A DNA stretch of 64,000 bases from Lampropedia aestuarii. GTDB lineage: Bacteria; Pseudomonadota; Gammaproteobacteria; Burkholderiales; Burkholderiaceae_C. Below, piece after piece: positions 17,407-27,193 of this stretch (positions within the stretch are counted from its first letter, which is position 1; every line of letters starts with the position of its first letter). The notes under the pieces are model-generated. The model saw only the letters and a list, made by a program, of their open reading frames with translations. It did no database searches and had not been told where the DNA came from. The DNA is taken from assembly GCF_004803635.1 (NCBI RefSeq), contig NZ_SSWX01000005.1:142179-206178 (forward strand), written 5' to 3'. The position numbers and the translations under genes were made by a program.

Positions 17407-17460
17407 GCTGCTGCGCATGGCGCTTGCCATGCGCGCCAGCCCAATGTCGTCGGGCTGGCA

Positions 17461-17476
17461 GTGAACAGGCGCTTAG
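17461..17476 (-). repeat. Dispersed stop-codon-associated motif, variant form
   Basis: Plus-strand GTGAACAGGCGCTTAG; on the minus strand it begins at the TAA stop of the receptor gene (TTCTAAGCGCCTGTTC). The same TAAGCGCCTGTTC follows the DUF3999 stop at 47139-47151. Confidence 0.5.
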
Positions 17477-19668
17477 AAATTGACCTTCATGCCCACGACC
17501 AGATTGCGTCCGCGCAGCGGTGATGCGTCTTTGACGAAGGACGTGTTGTTAAAGGCCAGTTTGTCGAACACGTTGTCGAGCTTGGCAAACAGCTCATAGC
17601 TTTGCGTCTGGCCCAGCTTGCCGCTCCAGCCCATGTGCAGGTTCAGCATGTTGTAGCCAGCGGTGCGTGTTTCATACGCGGCAATGCGGTTTTGCGCAGC
17701 ATTGCGGTAGAGTTCACCGCCTGCATACCAGGGGCCGTATTCCCAGCGGGCATTGACACCCAAGCGGCGCGCTGGAATCCGTGGCACGGCATCGCCGCCT
17801 TTGAAGCTGGCGTGCACCATGTCGCCAAACACACCAACGCGCCACTGCGTGCTCAGCTGGTGGCTGGCGCTGGCTTCCAGACCTTTGAATGTGGCATCGC
17901 GTTGCTTGTAGTCGATCAGGCGGAAGTTCTCATAGCGGTCGGTGGTGCTCGCATAAATGTAGTCATCAATGCGGTTGTAAAACGCCGAGAGTGTGTAGCG
18001 CGTGGCCCCACTGGTTTTGCGCAGGCTGATGTCGAGGTTGCTCGACTGCTCCGCGCTCAGATTGGCATTGCCGCGCTCCCAGGTGTTCGAGGCCAAATGG
18101 ATGCCGCCAGCAAACAGCTCTTCTGCTGTTGGCGCACGCTTGGAGCGCGAGACACTGGCCGCCAGCACATAGCCGGGTTGGAAATTCCAGCTCACACCGC
18201 CGGAGAGCGAGCCCATATCGTGCTTGACGCTGCCGCGCCGTGTGCTGCCATCGAGATGGGCGGTTTGCCATTCGTAGCGCTCGCTGAGTTCAAAACGCCA
18301 GTCGCCCTGGCGGTACTCTTGCAGCGCAAATACCGCGCGGCTGGTTGTCAGCGTGGGCTCCACATAGGCTTCCGAGCCTTGTGCGCTGAAGTCGCGGCGG
18401 CTGTGTTGTACACCCACCAAACCGCGCAGCTCGCCCAGGCCCAGCTCGATGCGTTGGTGCTCAAGCTCCAAGCGTGCATCGTGGGCCTTGTTCTTAAAGC
18501 TGGTGCCAATTGCGCCATGTTCGATTTCATCGTGCGCATAGTCGGTGTGCGAGGCCCGCAGTTTGGCGCGTGTGAAGCCCGGTAGCGGGTCATGCAATTC
18601 GCCGCGCAGGTCCCAGCGGTGGCTGGTCATGCTGACCAGCGCGATGTCGTCGTCGTGCTCACCCTCATCCGTGCAATGCAGCTCCGTGCCGTGCCAGTGG
18701 CAGCCCTCGGGCGCATCTTCACCGCCGCCATGGCTGGCGCAATGCAAGGCGTCGCCGTGCAAATGGCAGTCTTCGTATTCATGGCTGTGGCCGGGCAGGC
18801 CGTAGCGGCTGCGCAAGCTGCTGTATGCCAGGCCGAGATAGCCGCGCTCATGGATGAACGAGCCACCAACACTGCCGTACCACGTGTTGTTGTTGGAGCC
18901 GTTGACGTATTTCTCACTCCAGTTTTTACCGGCTTCGTACTCTCCGGCCGAGCGTTTAAGCCCTTCGACATGCAGCGCAAACGGGCCTTGGCCACCGGTG
19001 ACTGAGAACAGGCCAATGCCTTCGCGCGCATTGCTGGATTTGCGCAGCTCAATACGGCCTTCATAGCCTTTTTCGGGCACTTCGGTAGGAATGCGGTTGT
19101 CACGCACGTTCACGACGCCGCCAGTGATGCCGCCGCCGTACAGCAGGCTCGATGGGCCACGCAGCACTTCGATTTCGCTGGCCAGCAACGGCTCAAAAGC
19201 AACCGCGTGGTCTGGGCTGGAGGTCGAGGCATCCTGAACCTCGCTGCCATCGGACAGAATGCGCACACGTGCGGCATCGGCGCCGCGAATCACCGGCCGG
19301 CCCGCGCCTGCACCGTAGTTGTTGTTGCGCACGCCCGGTAAGCCTTCTAGCGTTTCGCCCAAGGTCGCGGCGCTGCGCAATTGCAGCGCCTGGCCATCCA
19401 GCACTTCGACGGGTGTGGCCGACTCATCGAGCGGCAAATCCAGGGCGCTGGCGCTGATGCGCACTTCGGGCAGTGGCGCATCCGTAGCGCTGCTACTGGC
19501 TGTTTGTTGGACTGACTGGTTTGCTGCGGGCGGTGTTTGTGCATGCAAGGCCATTGAGCAGACACAGCTCAAACCGATGCAGGCAAGCGCCAGCGCATGT
19601 GGGCGCAAGCGGCTAGCGGAGATCAAGCGCGCGCGGGCGCGGCGCTGCGAGGGGGCGGTGGGTTTCAT
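17473..19668 (-). CDS. znuD: TonB-dependent outer-membrane receptor, ZnuD-like zinc importer
   Basis: 731 residues from the ATG at 19668 (a longer GTG-type frame is possible). After a long signal sequence (basic, then LALACIGLSCVCSMALHA), the plug domain has VEVLDGQALQLRS, GNNYGAGAGRPVIRGADAAR-like residues and LRGPSSLLYGGG. The barrel ends in Phe (VVGMKVNF). A His/Cys-rich extracellular loop near residues 300-345 (YEDCHLHGDALHC and CHWHGTELHC) is the mark of ZnuD receptors, which bind zinc on the cell surface. It lies 157 bp after an AztD-like gene, also His-rich; the pair is likely zinc-regulated through Zur. Confidence 0.88.
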   Translation of the reverse strand: MKPTAPSQRRARARLISASRLRPHALALACIGLSCVCSMALHAQTPPAANQSVQQTASSSATDAPLPEVRISASALDLPLDESATPVEVLDGQALQLRSAATLGETLEGLPGVRNNNYGAGAGRPVIRGADAARVRILSDGSEVQDASTSSPDHAVAFEPLLASEIEVLRGPSSLLYGGGITGGVVNVRDNRIPTEVPEKGYEGRIELRKSSNAREGIGLFSVTGGQGPFALHVEGLKRSAGEYEAGKNWSEKYVNGSNNNTWYGSVGGSFIHERGYLGLAYSSLRSRYGLPGHSHEYEDCHLHGDALHCASHGGGEDAPEGCHWHGTELHCTDEGEHDDDIALVSMTSHRWDLRGELHDPLPGFTRAKLRASHTDYAHDEIEHGAIGTSFKNKAHDARLELEHQRIELGLGELRGLVGVQHSRRDFSAQGSEAYVEPTLTTSRAVFALQEYRQGDWRFELSERYEWQTAHLDGSTRRGSVKHDMGSLSGGVSWNFQPGYVLAASVSRSKRAPTAEELFAGGIHLASNTWERGNANLSAEQSSNLDISLRKTSGATRYTLSAFYNRIDDYIYASTTDRYENFRLIDYKQRDATFKGLEASASHQLSTQWRVGVFGDMVHASFKGGDAVPRIPARRLGVNARWEYGPWYAGGELYRNAAQNRIAAYETRTAGYNMLNLHMGWSGKLGQTQSYELFAKLDNVFDKLAFNNTSFVKDASPLRGRNLVVGMKVNF

Positions 19669-19824
19669 GAGGCAATCAAGAAAAGGCGCACCGTACAAAG
19701 CTGCGCAGTGTGGGCTGCGTGCGGTCGGGTACGGGCGCATTAAAGCAATTCACAATCCGCCGTGGGCTTTGCGGCAGGCTATTGCTACTGCTGAGATCCA
19801 TTACGGTTTTGTAGTGCAGAGGGC

Positions 19825-21165
19825 TTAGTGGTCGTGTGCGTGGTCAGCGCTGGGCTCGCTAATACCCAGCCACACAATCGAGGTCGGACTGAAGTTCAGC
19901 GCAATGTGCTCGCCTAGCTTGGCTGCATGCAAATCGATGCTGGTCAGGCGCTGGCCATTGGGGTCGCTGAGCCAGGCGGTCTCAGCGGCTTGGCTTACCG
20001 CAATGCTTGGGAACGGTGCTGCACTGGGCATGTGGGCTATAGCAGAAGTGATTTCGGCACGTTTGCCCCAGCTGTGCATATCCAGAATATGCAGGCTGCC
20101 CAAGTCGTCCAGGACCAGCAGGTTGTCGCCTTCTGCATCAATAGCGTGGGCGCGGCGGGTGCGCCCCTCGGCCCAGTTGATCGTAGTGATGGTGCCGGCC
20201 TCCGGGTCGATTTCATACAACCAGCCTGGGCTGGCAATGCCGACGAACTTGTCGTAATGGGGATTGCCCGTGATCGTGCCAATGCGCACGCCGGCTGGCA
20301 TGGACGCCGGGTTGGCGACTTTGCGTGCAGTGAAGTTGTCGCCATTTTGCTCAACCACCAACACACCATCTGTGCAGCCAAATACGCTGTAGCGCACGTT
20401 GGAATAGCTGCCGTGCAGGCCAGGACACTCTTGCTCAAAGCGTTTTTCCATATGGAAATGGTCGCCATGGCGGTGGTGCAGCTCGACATGCGTAGGTGTG
20501 GTGGAGGTGGAATCGACTGGCTTCCAGGTGGTTAACAACCAGTCGCCACGCGGCTCGGCCGTGCCGTGCATTGCAGAGCCCAAGGTGTGCGAAGCTTCGA
20601 CCAGGCCCGCCTGCCCAGCAGCAATGCTGGCATCACTGAACAGCGCAATCGAGGCTTTGTCGCCGCTGCTCGCATCGCCATCAAAGAACAGCGCTGCGTG
20701 CGCGCCATGGGTTTCGTAATGGGTTGGCCGCACGCCTGTGAGGCGCAGATTGAGAAGCGCCGGTGCCTGTGTGTAGTCATGCAGGTGGTCGCCATGGTCT
20801 TCTTGCCAAACCCCGCCGTCGATGAACTGCGCCTGGTTCTGGTTTCTTTGCAGTAGCACGGCATAACGCTGGCCTGGGCTGGCGTACAGCGCCGAAGACG
20901 CATGGTCGCTGGTGAAGGTCTGCAGGACGCTGCCGTGCTCAAGATCAATCGCGTGTATTTGGGCGCTGTTGGCTTCCAGTGCAATCAAGCGGCCGGCCGC
21001 GGCAACTGGGTCGTGGTCATGCGGATCTTCGCCATCACCTGGTTGTGTGGGCTCGGGCGTGATTTCCACCACATTGTTGCTACCACCGCCACAAGCGGTT
21101 AAAGCGGCTGCACAAGCCAAGGCCAGCGCGCCATTGCGCCAGTTCAGTGTTGACACCATGTCCAT
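19825..21165 (-). CDS. Periplasmic zinc metallochaperone lipoprotein, AztD-like
   Basis: 446 residues. Lipoprotein signal with LTACGGG, so probably anchored by Cys. The mature N-terminus has a flexible metal-binding segment (DPHDHDP), followed by a beta-propeller-like body with repeated HGSVLQTF-type blades and His clusters EDHGDHLHDY, HHRHGDHFHMEK and the C-terminal SADHAHDH. By established knowledge AztD of Paracoccus is a propeller-type zinc chaperone that loads the AztC binding protein; here no ABC genes are adjacent, so zinc would pass to a distant transporter. It is transcribed with the ZnuD-like receptor. Function inferred. Confidence 0.75.
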   Translation of the reverse strand: MDMVSTLNWRNGALALACAAALTACGGGSNNVVEITPEPTQPGDGEDPHDHDPVAAAGRLIALEANSAQIHAIDLEHGSVLQTFTSDHASSALYASPGQRYAVLLQRNQNQAQFIDGGVWQEDHGDHLHDYTQAPALLNLRLTGVRPTHYETHGAHAALFFDGDASSGDKASIALFSDASIAAGQAGLVEASHTLGSAMHGTAEPRGDWLLTTWKPVDSTSTTPTHVELHHRHGDHFHMEKRFEQECPGLHGSYSNVRYSVFGCTDGVLVVEQNGDNFTARKVANPASMPAGVRIGTITGNPHYDKFVGIASPGWLYEIDPEAGTITTINWAEGRTRRAHAIDAEGDNLLVLDDLGSLHILDMHSWGKRAEITSAIAHMPSAAPFPSIAVSQAAETAWLSDPNGQRLTSIDLHAAKLGEHIALNFSPTSIVWLGISEPSADHAHDH

Positions 21166-21210
21166 GCGATTTCCCCTTTTTCAAATGCATTGGTATGAAT
21201 GTCAAAAATT

Positions 21211-21228
21211 ATAGTGATAAATCAGTAT
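21211..21228. promoter_or_regulatory. Dyad operator candidate (possible Zur site)
   Basis: ATAGTGATAAATCAGTAT is an 18-bp dyad in which 7 of 8 base pairs around the AA centre are symmetric. It sits about 45 bp before the AztD-like start in an AT-rich promoter region. Zur is the obvious regulator for these genes, but the site was only judged by eye. Confidence 0.4.
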
Positions 21229-21275
21229 CAATTGAATAAATAATAATTCATTTTCATTAGAGGGGCGAAAGACGC

Positions 21276-21315
21276 AAAAAAACCGCTGTCAGCAGCGCAG
21301 TGCTGGCAGCGGTTT
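21276..21315 (-). terminator. Intrinsic terminator of cysK
   Basis: Minus strand CCGCTGCCAGC pairs with GCTGACAGCGG, followed by a run of seven Ts (plus A-run 21276-21282). It lies 70 bp past the cysK stop. Confidence 0.85.
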
Positions 21316-21387
21316 GAGGGCGGTGCGGGATCAGGTGGTGTGAGTCACGCTGCTTCGCACGCTTGGATCAAATCAGATCATGCAAGA

Positions 21388-22308
21388 TCACGCAGTAGGC
21401 AGGAAACCGTCGACCGACAGGTAGCGCTCGCCCGTGTCGTAGTTAAAGCCCAGCACACGCGCGCCTTGCGGCAGTTCTGGCAACTTTTGGGCAATCGCGG
21501 CCAAGGTCGCGCCAGAAGAAATACCAACCAGCAGGCCTTCTTGCGTCGCGCTGCGGCGGGCAAAGTCTTTAGCGGCTTCGGCTTCGACCTGGATCACGCC
21601 GTCCAGCACGCTGGTGTCCAGGTTCTTAGGCACAAAACCTGCGCCAATGCCTTGGATGGGGTGGGGCGATGGTTGGCCACCTGAAATTACTGGTGAAGCA
21701 GCAGGCTCGACGGCAAACACTTTCAAGTTCGGCCAGCGGGCTTTGAGCGTGCGAGCCACGCCTGTCAAATGTCCACCCGTGCCTACGCCGGTGACGATCG
21801 CATCCAGACCGTCTGGAAAGTCGGCGGCAATTTCTTCGGCTGTGGTGCGCACATGCACATCGATATTGGCCGGGTTCTCAAACTGCTGGGCAATCCAGGC
21901 GCCTGGGGTTTGGGCCTTGAGTTCTTCGGCACGCGCAATCGCGCCTTTCATGCCCTTTTCCTTGGGGGTCAGATCGAAGCTGGCGCCGTAGGCCAGGAAC
22001 AGGCGGCGGCGCTCAATCGACATGCTTTCCGGCATCACCAAAATGAGCTTGTAGCCTTTGACCGCTGCCACCATGGCCAGACCCACGCCGGTGTTGCCGG
22101 ACGTGGGCTCAATGATGGTGCCGCCGGGCTTGAGCGCGCCGCTTTTCTCGGCATCTTCGACCATCGCCAGGGCAATGCGGTCCTTGATCGAGCCACCGGG
22201 GTTGCTGCGCTCGGACTTCACCCACACCGTTGCCTCAGGGCCGAACAAACGGTTGATGCGAATGTGCGGGGTTTTGCCGATGGTTTCCAAGACATGTTGA
22301 ACTGGCAT
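21388..22308 (-). CDS. cysK: O-acetylserine sulfhydrylase (cysteine synthase A)
   Basis: 306 residues. PLP-fold type II: the PLP lysine is in [10 protein letters not shown] (SIKD, near residue 44), the Asn-loop is [11 protein letters not shown], and the phosphate loop is [13 protein letters not shown]; the C-terminus has [10 protein letters not shown]. It makes cysteine from O-acetylserine and sulfide in the cytoplasm. CysK is favoured over CysM by the length and the ISSGA block, but assignment between the two is not certain. Gene stands alone, with its own terminator, and dps lies 35 bp upstream on the same strand. Confidence 0.93.
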   Translation of the reverse strand: MPVQHVLETIGKTPHIRINRLFGPEATVWVKSERSNPGGSIKDRIALAMVEDAEKSGALKPGGTIIEPTSGNTGVGLAMVAAVKGYKLILVMPESMSIERRRLFLAYGASFDLTPKEKGMKGAIARAEELKAQTPGAWIAQQFENPANIDVHVRTTAEEIAADFPDGLDAIVTGVGTGGHLTGVARTLKARWPNLKVFAVEPAASPVISGGQPSPHPIQGIGAGFVPKNLDTSVLDGVIQVEAEAAKDFARRSATQEGLLVGISSGATLAAIAQKLPELPQGARVLGFNYDTGERYLSVDGFLPTA

Positions 22309-22342
22309 CTATGCGCTCCTCAATGAACGGTTGAAAATGCCA

Positions 22343-22861
22343 TTATTGCTCTACTAGCAGAGACCTGAGCATCCAAGCGGTCTGCTCGTGCACGGCCAAG
22401 CGTTGGGTCAGCAGGTCGGCGGTGGGCTCATCACTGGCTTTGTCGGCCAGCGGAAACAACTCGCGCGCGGTGCGGGCCACGGCCTCATGGCCTTCGACCA
22501 AGATGCGCACCATTTCCAGCGCCGCTGGTGGCTGCTGAGGGGCATCGTCCAGCGAAGTCAGGGCGGCAAACTCGGCATAGGAGCCAGGCGCAAAATGCCC
22601 TAGTGAGCGGATGCGCTCGGCAATCGGGTCAATCGCATTCCACAACTCGGTGTACTGGCCTTCAAACATCGTGTGCAATGTATTAAACATGGGACCTGTG
22701 ACGTTCCAGTGGAAGTTGTGGGTGGTTAAATACAGTGTAGTCGTGTCAGCCAGCAGGCGTGACAAGCCTTGCGCAATGGCAGCCCGGTCGCTGTCTTTGA
22801 TGCCAATATTGATGGCAACGGAGTGGCTGTGAGCAGTTGTATTTTTGGTGGTTTTGGCCAT
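22343..22861 (-). CDS. dps: Dps-family ferritin-like DNA-protection protein
   Basis: 172 residues from the ATG at 22861, preceded by AGGAG. Seen: a Lys/His-rich N-terminal tail ([14 protein letters not shown]) suited to DNA contact, the ferroxidase ligands in [13 protein letters not shown] and [22 protein letters not shown], and the closing [10 protein letters not shown] helix. Dps dodecamers oxidise and store iron using hydrogen peroxide and shield DNA in stress. A GTG-like upstream start at 22894 is not supported by a ribosome site. Confidence 0.95.
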   Translation of the reverse strand: MAKTTKNTTAHSHSVAINIGIKDSDRAAIAQGLSRLLADTTTLYLTTHNFHWNVTGPMFNTLHTMFEGQYTELWNAIDPIAERIRSLGHFAPGSYAEFAALTSLDDAPQQPPAALEMVRILVEGHEAVARTARELFPLADKASDEPTADLLTQRLAVHEQTAWMLRSLLVEQ

Positions 22862-23046
22862 CTGGTTCTCCTGTTCAGCAATGCATTGCTGCATTCCAAG
22901 TTGCGATGGGTCTATTGTGTAGCGGTAGTGGCCAAATGGCTAGTTGAGTGTTTTTATCGGGCTGATAGGGCATGACAATGGAGCCAGGCTCCAAGCCTGG
23001 GTGCAGGTTTTCTCAGCGGATGAAGTTCGGTTGCGTGGCGCTGGAT

Positions 23047-23052
23047 TACAAT
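23047..23052 (+). promoter_or_regulatory. -10 element of rnpB
   Basis: TACAAT eight bases before the mature 5' end of the RNase P RNA. No convincing -35 at standard spacing was seen. Confidence 0.5.
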
Positions 23053-23060
23053 CGCGCACT

Positions 23061-23400
23061 GTGAAGTGGGCTAGGCCGTCGCTGGTGCAAGCGTGGAAAC
23101 ACCGCACTGGAGGAACGTCCGGACTGCATAGGACAGCGTAGCAGGTAACACCTGCCCACCGTGAGGTGAGGATTAGAGCAACAGAGACGAGTCTGGCGGG
23201 AGTGTCGAAAGATAGACCAGCCGGGGTGAAACGGGCAATCTCTACGCGCAGCAATACCAAATAGGCATGCGATGAACTGGTTCCGGCGAGCATGCGGGTA
23301 GGTAGCACCGAGCTGAGTGGGCGACCCTCAGCCCAGATTAATGGCGGTCACATGGTTGCTTGCAGCCATGCACAAAATCCGGCGTATCGGCGCACTTCAC
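23061..23400 (+). ncRNA. rnpB: RNase P RNA, bacterial class A
   Basis: About 340 nt. Ends pair as P1 (GTGAAGTGGGC at the 5' end with CGCACTTCAC at the 3' end). Conserved cores are present: GAGGAACGTCCGGACT with CATAGGACAG (CR I region), GGTAACACCTGCC, AGAGCAACAGAGA, GGGTGAAACGGGCAAT, and CCAAATAGGCATGCGATGAA with CGGGTAGG near the 3' side. It is the catalytic RNA that trims tRNA 5' leaders. Ends are estimated within a few bases. Confidence 0.95.
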
Positions 23401-23438
23401 ACTTTTATTTAATGGCTTGGTTTTTTCTTGGGCCATGC

Positions 23439-23475
23439 AAAAAAGCGCACATTCGCGAGAACGTGCGCTTTTTTT
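23439..23475. terminator. Bidirectional terminator between rnpB and glcB
   Basis: GCGCAC (23445-23450) pairs with GTGCGC (23463-23468), extended by an A-run before and seven Ts after. It can end both rnpB on the plus strand and glcB on the minus strand. Confidence 0.85.
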
Positions 23476-23534
23476 GTTGCTCTGACCTTTGCACACCTGC
23501 GGCCATTGGACCGCATGTGTGCTGGCAAGTCGTT

Positions 23535-25736
23535 TTAAGCTTGTGCCGCTTTGAACTTCAGGCGCCAGGCGTGCAGCAAAGGCTCGGTGTAGCCGCTTGG
23601 CTGCTCAACGCCTTTGAACACCAGGTCAGTGGCGGCGCGGTAGGCAAACGAGGTCTCGAAGTTGCCCGCCATTTTCTGGTACAGCGCGTCGCCAGCGTTT
23701 TGCTGGTCGACCACTGCGGCCATGCGCTCAAAGGTTTCGCGCACTTGCTGCTCGGTCACCACGCCATGCACCAGCCAGTTGGCGATGTGCTGGCTGGAGA
23801 TACGTAGCGTTGCGCGGTCTTCCATCAGGCCGACGTTGTTGATGTCTGGCACTTTGGAGCAGCCCACGCCTTGGTCAATCCAGCGCACCACATAGCCCAG
23901 GATGCCTTGGATGTTGTTGTCCAGCTCTTGCTGTTTCTCGGCGTCGCTCCATTTGGCTTCTTGCACCACAGGGATGGTCAGCAAATCGGCCAGCAGGCTG
24001 TCGCGCACGCTTTCGTAGTTGGTTTTAGCCAGCTCTTGCTGCACTTCGCCTACGTTGACTTGGTGGTAGTGCAGTGCGTGCAGGGTGGCTGCCGTTGGCG
24101 AAGGCACCCAGGCAGTATTGGCACCGGCTTTCGGGTGGCCAATTTTTTGCTTGAGCATCTCAGCCATCAAATCAGGCATGGCCCACATGCCTTTGCCGAT
24201 TTGAGCGCGACCACGCAGGCCGCAGGACAGGCCAACCAACACGTTGTTTTTCTCGTAAGCGGCAATCCAGGCGCTGGATTTCATATCGCCTTTGCGGAAC
24301 ACCGGGCCGGCTTGCATGATGGAGTGGATTTCATCGCCAGTGCGGTCCAGGAAGCCGGTGTTGATGAAGGCCACGCGTGCAGGCGCTTGGGCAATCGCGG
24401 CTTTGAGGTTGACCGAGGTGCGGCGCTCTTCGTCCATGATGCCGAGTTTGACGGTGTTCGCTGGCAGGCCCAGCAGGTTCTCGACCGCGCCGAACAAGGC
24501 ATTGGCAAAGGCGACTTCGCTCGGGCCGTGCATTTTGGGCTTGACGATGTAGACCGAGCCTTTGCGCGAGTTGCGGATGCCGTTGGCACCCAGGCCTTTG
24601 AGGTCGTGAATCGCAATCGCCGTGGTGATCACCGCATCCATGATGCCTTCAGGAATCTCTTTGCCTTCAGCGCCCCACAAAATAGCAGGGTTGGTCATCA
24701 AGTGGCCGACATTGCGCAGGAACATCAAAGAGCGGCCATGCAACTTGACTTCTTGGCCATTGGCACCGGTGTAGATGCGGTCGGCGTTGAGTGTACGCGT
24801 GAAGGTTTTGCCGCCTTTGGCGACTTCTTCGCTCAGCGTGCCTTTGAGAATGCCCAGCCAGTTCGCGTAGCCAGCAATCTTGTCTTCGGCATCGACTGCG
24901 GCGACCGAGTCTTCCAAGTCCAAAATGGTCGACAAAGCCGCCTCCAGCACCACGTCGCTGATGCCTGCGGCATCGTCCTTGCCAATCGCAGTGCTGCGGT
25001 CGATCTGGATGTCGATGTGCAGGCCGTTGTTGCTCAGCAAAACTGAGCTTGGATTGGCCGCATCTCCGCGGTAGCCGACGAATTGGGCGGCGTCCTTGAG
25101 GCCGGTGCTCAGGCCATTGCCCAGGCTCACGACGAGTTTGCCGCCTTCGATGGCCAAGCCAGTGGCGTCCTTGTACGAGCCATTGGCCAGTGGGGCGGAG
25201 TCGTCCAGGAATTGGCGTGCAAACGCAATGACCTTGGCGCCACGCACTGGGTTGTAGCCTTTGCCGGCTTCTGCGCCGTCGTCGCTAGCAATGGCATCGG
25301 TGCCATACAGCGCGTCGTACAGCGAGCCCCAGCGTGCGTTGGCGGCGTTCAGTGCGTAACGGGCATTCAGAATCGGCACGACCAGCTGTGGGCCAGCCAG
25401 CACGGCCAATTCGTCATCGACGTTGGTGGTTGTGGCTTGTGCGTCAGCCGGGCTTGGCACGATGTAGCCAATGCCTTCCAAGAAGCTGCGGTAAGCGGCC
25501 AGGTCAGTGACTGGGCCAGGGTGGGCTTTGTGCCAGGTATCGAGCTCCGTTTGCAGGCGGTCGCGCTCGGCCAGCAAGGCGGCATTTTTGGGGGCGTACT
25601 CGCTCACCAAGGCATCAAAGCCGCTCCAGAACGCGTCGCTGGCAACACCTGTACCAGGCAGAACTTGTTCGTCTACGAACGATTTGAGTGAAGTGGCAAC
25701 CTGCAGGTTGTGGACTTTGGTCCGCTGTGTGCTCAT
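23535..25736 (-). CDS. glcB: Malate synthase G
   Basis: 733 residues, full length for MSG (about 720-730). Start ATG at 25736 with GGAG upstream. Seen: [52 protein letters not shown] and, near the C-terminus, [21 protein letters not shown], all strongly conserved. It condenses glyoxylate and acetyl-CoA to malate in glycolate use and the glyoxylate bypass. A LysR gene is divergent across a 320-bp AT-rich gap with no other recognised element, and may control it. Confidence 0.97.
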   Translation of the reverse strand: MSTQRTKVHNLQVATSLKSFVDEQVLPGTGVASDAFWSGFDALVSEYAPKNAALLAERDRLQTELDTWHKAHPGPVTDLAAYRSFLEGIGYIVPSPADAQATTTNVDDELAVLAGPQLVVPILNARYALNAANARWGSLYDALYGTDAIASDDGAEAGKGYNPVRGAKVIAFARQFLDDSAPLANGSYKDATGLAIEGGKLVVSLGNGLSTGLKDAAQFVGYRGDAANPSSVLLSNNGLHIDIQIDRSTAIGKDDAAGISDVVLEAALSTILDLEDSVAAVDAEDKIAGYANWLGILKGTLSEEVAKGGKTFTRTLNADRIYTGANGQEVKLHGRSLMFLRNVGHLMTNPAILWGAEGKEIPEGIMDAVITTAIAIHDLKGLGANGIRNSRKGSVYIVKPKMHGPSEVAFANALFGAVENLLGLPANTVKLGIMDEERRTSVNLKAAIAQAPARVAFINTGFLDRTGDEIHSIMQAGPVFRKGDMKSSAWIAAYEKNNVLVGLSCGLRGRAQIGKGMWAMPDLMAEMLKQKIGHPKAGANTAWVPSPTAATLHALHYHQVNVGEVQQELAKTNYESVRDSLLADLLTIPVVQEAKWSDAEKQQELDNNIQGILGYVVRWIDQGVGCSKVPDINNVGLMEDRATLRISSQHIANWLVHGVVTEQQVRETFERMAAVVDQQNAGDALYQKMAGNFETSFAYRAATDLVFKGVEQPSGYTEPLLHAWRLKFKAAQA

Positions 25737-26056
25737 AAAACGCTCCGATGCAAAGGAAGTGGGCCCGCGCCATGTGGCGCTTGAGTCTAAACAATGAATC
25801 AAACCAAACCGATAGGTCAGGTTTTTTCTGTAAGTGGCTGTTGCTCTTTTCGATGGCACAAGCGGCTCGATTGCGCTTGACCAGCATCCAGAGGGAAGTA
25901 GCCATGTCTAGACTATATTAAATATTTTAAAGATGGTAAATAATACAAAAATACAATTACTATTGCGTTTTAGTAAAAAATAAACCACCCAGACAGCCCT
26001 CTTATTGTGAGGCCATCTGCTATGGGTTGTGGCCCTTTAGTGCAATTCCTGGAGCT

Positions 26057-27034
26057 ATGGACAAATTCAAAGCCATTGAAACCTTTGTGCGTGTGGCTGC
26101 GCAAGGCAGCTTGACCGCAGCGGCAAAAATAGAAGATGTGGTGCCCGCCATTGTCAGCCGCCGCCTGGATGCCCTGGAGTCGCTGCTAGGCGTGAAGCTA
26201 TTGGTGCGCACCACACGGCGCGTCTCGCTGACCCACGAAGGCGCGGCTTTTTTAGAGAGCTGCCAGCGCTTGTTGGCCGACTGGTCCGATGCCGAGGCCA
26301 GCGTCTCTGCTGGCAGCGTCAAGGCCAGTGGGCATTTGCGGCTGACGGCTCCAGCCGGTTTTGGTCGCCGGCATGTTGCGCCTTTGGTGCCCTTGTTTCG
26401 TGATCGCCACCCCGAGGTGCGCATTTCACTCAATCTCAGTGACCGCCTGGTGGATTTGGCCGGTGAGGGCTATGACTGCGCGGTGCGGGTTGGTGATTTG
26501 CCTGATTCGAGTCTGGTCAGCATCCGCCTGGCCGATAACCGCCGCCTCTGCGTGGCTTCGCCAGCGTATATAGCGCGTTTTGGTGTGCCGCTCAAACCAG
26601 CCGATTTGGCGCAGCACAACTGCTTAGGGCTTTCTAGCGAAGCCTCGCAAAGCAAGGGCTGGGCGTTTTCTGTGCAGCAATCCGAGTTGGAGGCCGAGGC
26701 ACTGGCTGGTAGAGACGCATCACCGTCCAATGTGCATCTGCACCGCCAAAACATGCATGTCAAGCCGCGTGGCAGTTTGGATTGCACCGATGGCCAGGTC
26801 TTGCACGACTGGTGCCTGGCCGGTTATGGCATTGCCTGGCGCAGTACCTGGGAGGTTGAGGCCGATATTGCCAGCGGCCGGCTGGTGCAGATCCTGGAGG
26901 ACTTTGCGGCCGCGCCAAACGGCATCTACGCCGTCGTGCCAGAGCGTAAACACATGCCGCTGCGGGTGCGTTTGTGGATTGATTTTTTGCGCGAGCAATA
27001 CGAGGTGCCGGGCTTTTGGCAGCGCGAGACTTGA
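26057..27034 (+). CDS. LysR-family transcriptional regulator
   Basis: 325 residues from the ATG at 26057 (GGAG upstream). The N-terminal winged helix-turn-helix shows FKAIETFVRVAAQGSLTAAAKIEDVVPAIVS and RRLDALESLLGVKLLVRTTRRVSLT. The rest is a periplasmic-binding-protein-like effector domain with PLVPLFRDRHPEV and GYDCAVRVGDLPDSSL. It is divergent from glcB across a shared intergenic region, which for LysR proteins usually means control of the neighbour; inferred only. Effector unknown. Confidence 0.92.
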   Translation: MDKFKAIETFVRVAAQGSLTAAAKIEDVVPAIVSRRLDALESLLGVKLLVRTTRRVSLTHEGAAFLESCQRLLADWSDAEASVSAGSVKASGHLRLTAPAGFGRRHVAPLVPLFRDRHPEVRISLNLSDRLVDLAGEGYDCAVRVGDLPDSSLVSIRLADNRRLCVASPAYIARFGVPLKPADLAQHNCLGLSSEASQSKGWAFSVQQSELEAEALAGRDASPSNVHLHRQNMHVKPRGSLDCTDGQVLHDWCLAGYGIAWRSTWEVEADIASGRLVQILEDFAAAPNGIYAVVPERKHMPLRVRLWIDFLREQYEVPGFWQRET

Positions 27035-27193
27035 ACCTGGCCAAGTGCCTTCGTGGCGGTGTAGGTACTTTGGGGCTTTGCGCCTTTGTGAAGAAATCGC
27101 CAACGTTGTATTAATCCGTTTTAACCCGTTTTTTTGCACACCAGCGTATCACTGCATGTCATCACCGATCTCACTGAGGTTCAAGGAGAAAAC

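Noticed and set aside
19669..19740. Longer start for the ZnuD-like receptor
   Set aside because: The extra 24 residues precede the signal sequence and lack a ribosome site.
23871..25046. A 391-residue plus-strand frame
   Set aside because: It lies wholly within glcB on the other strand and is explained by high-GC codon structure.
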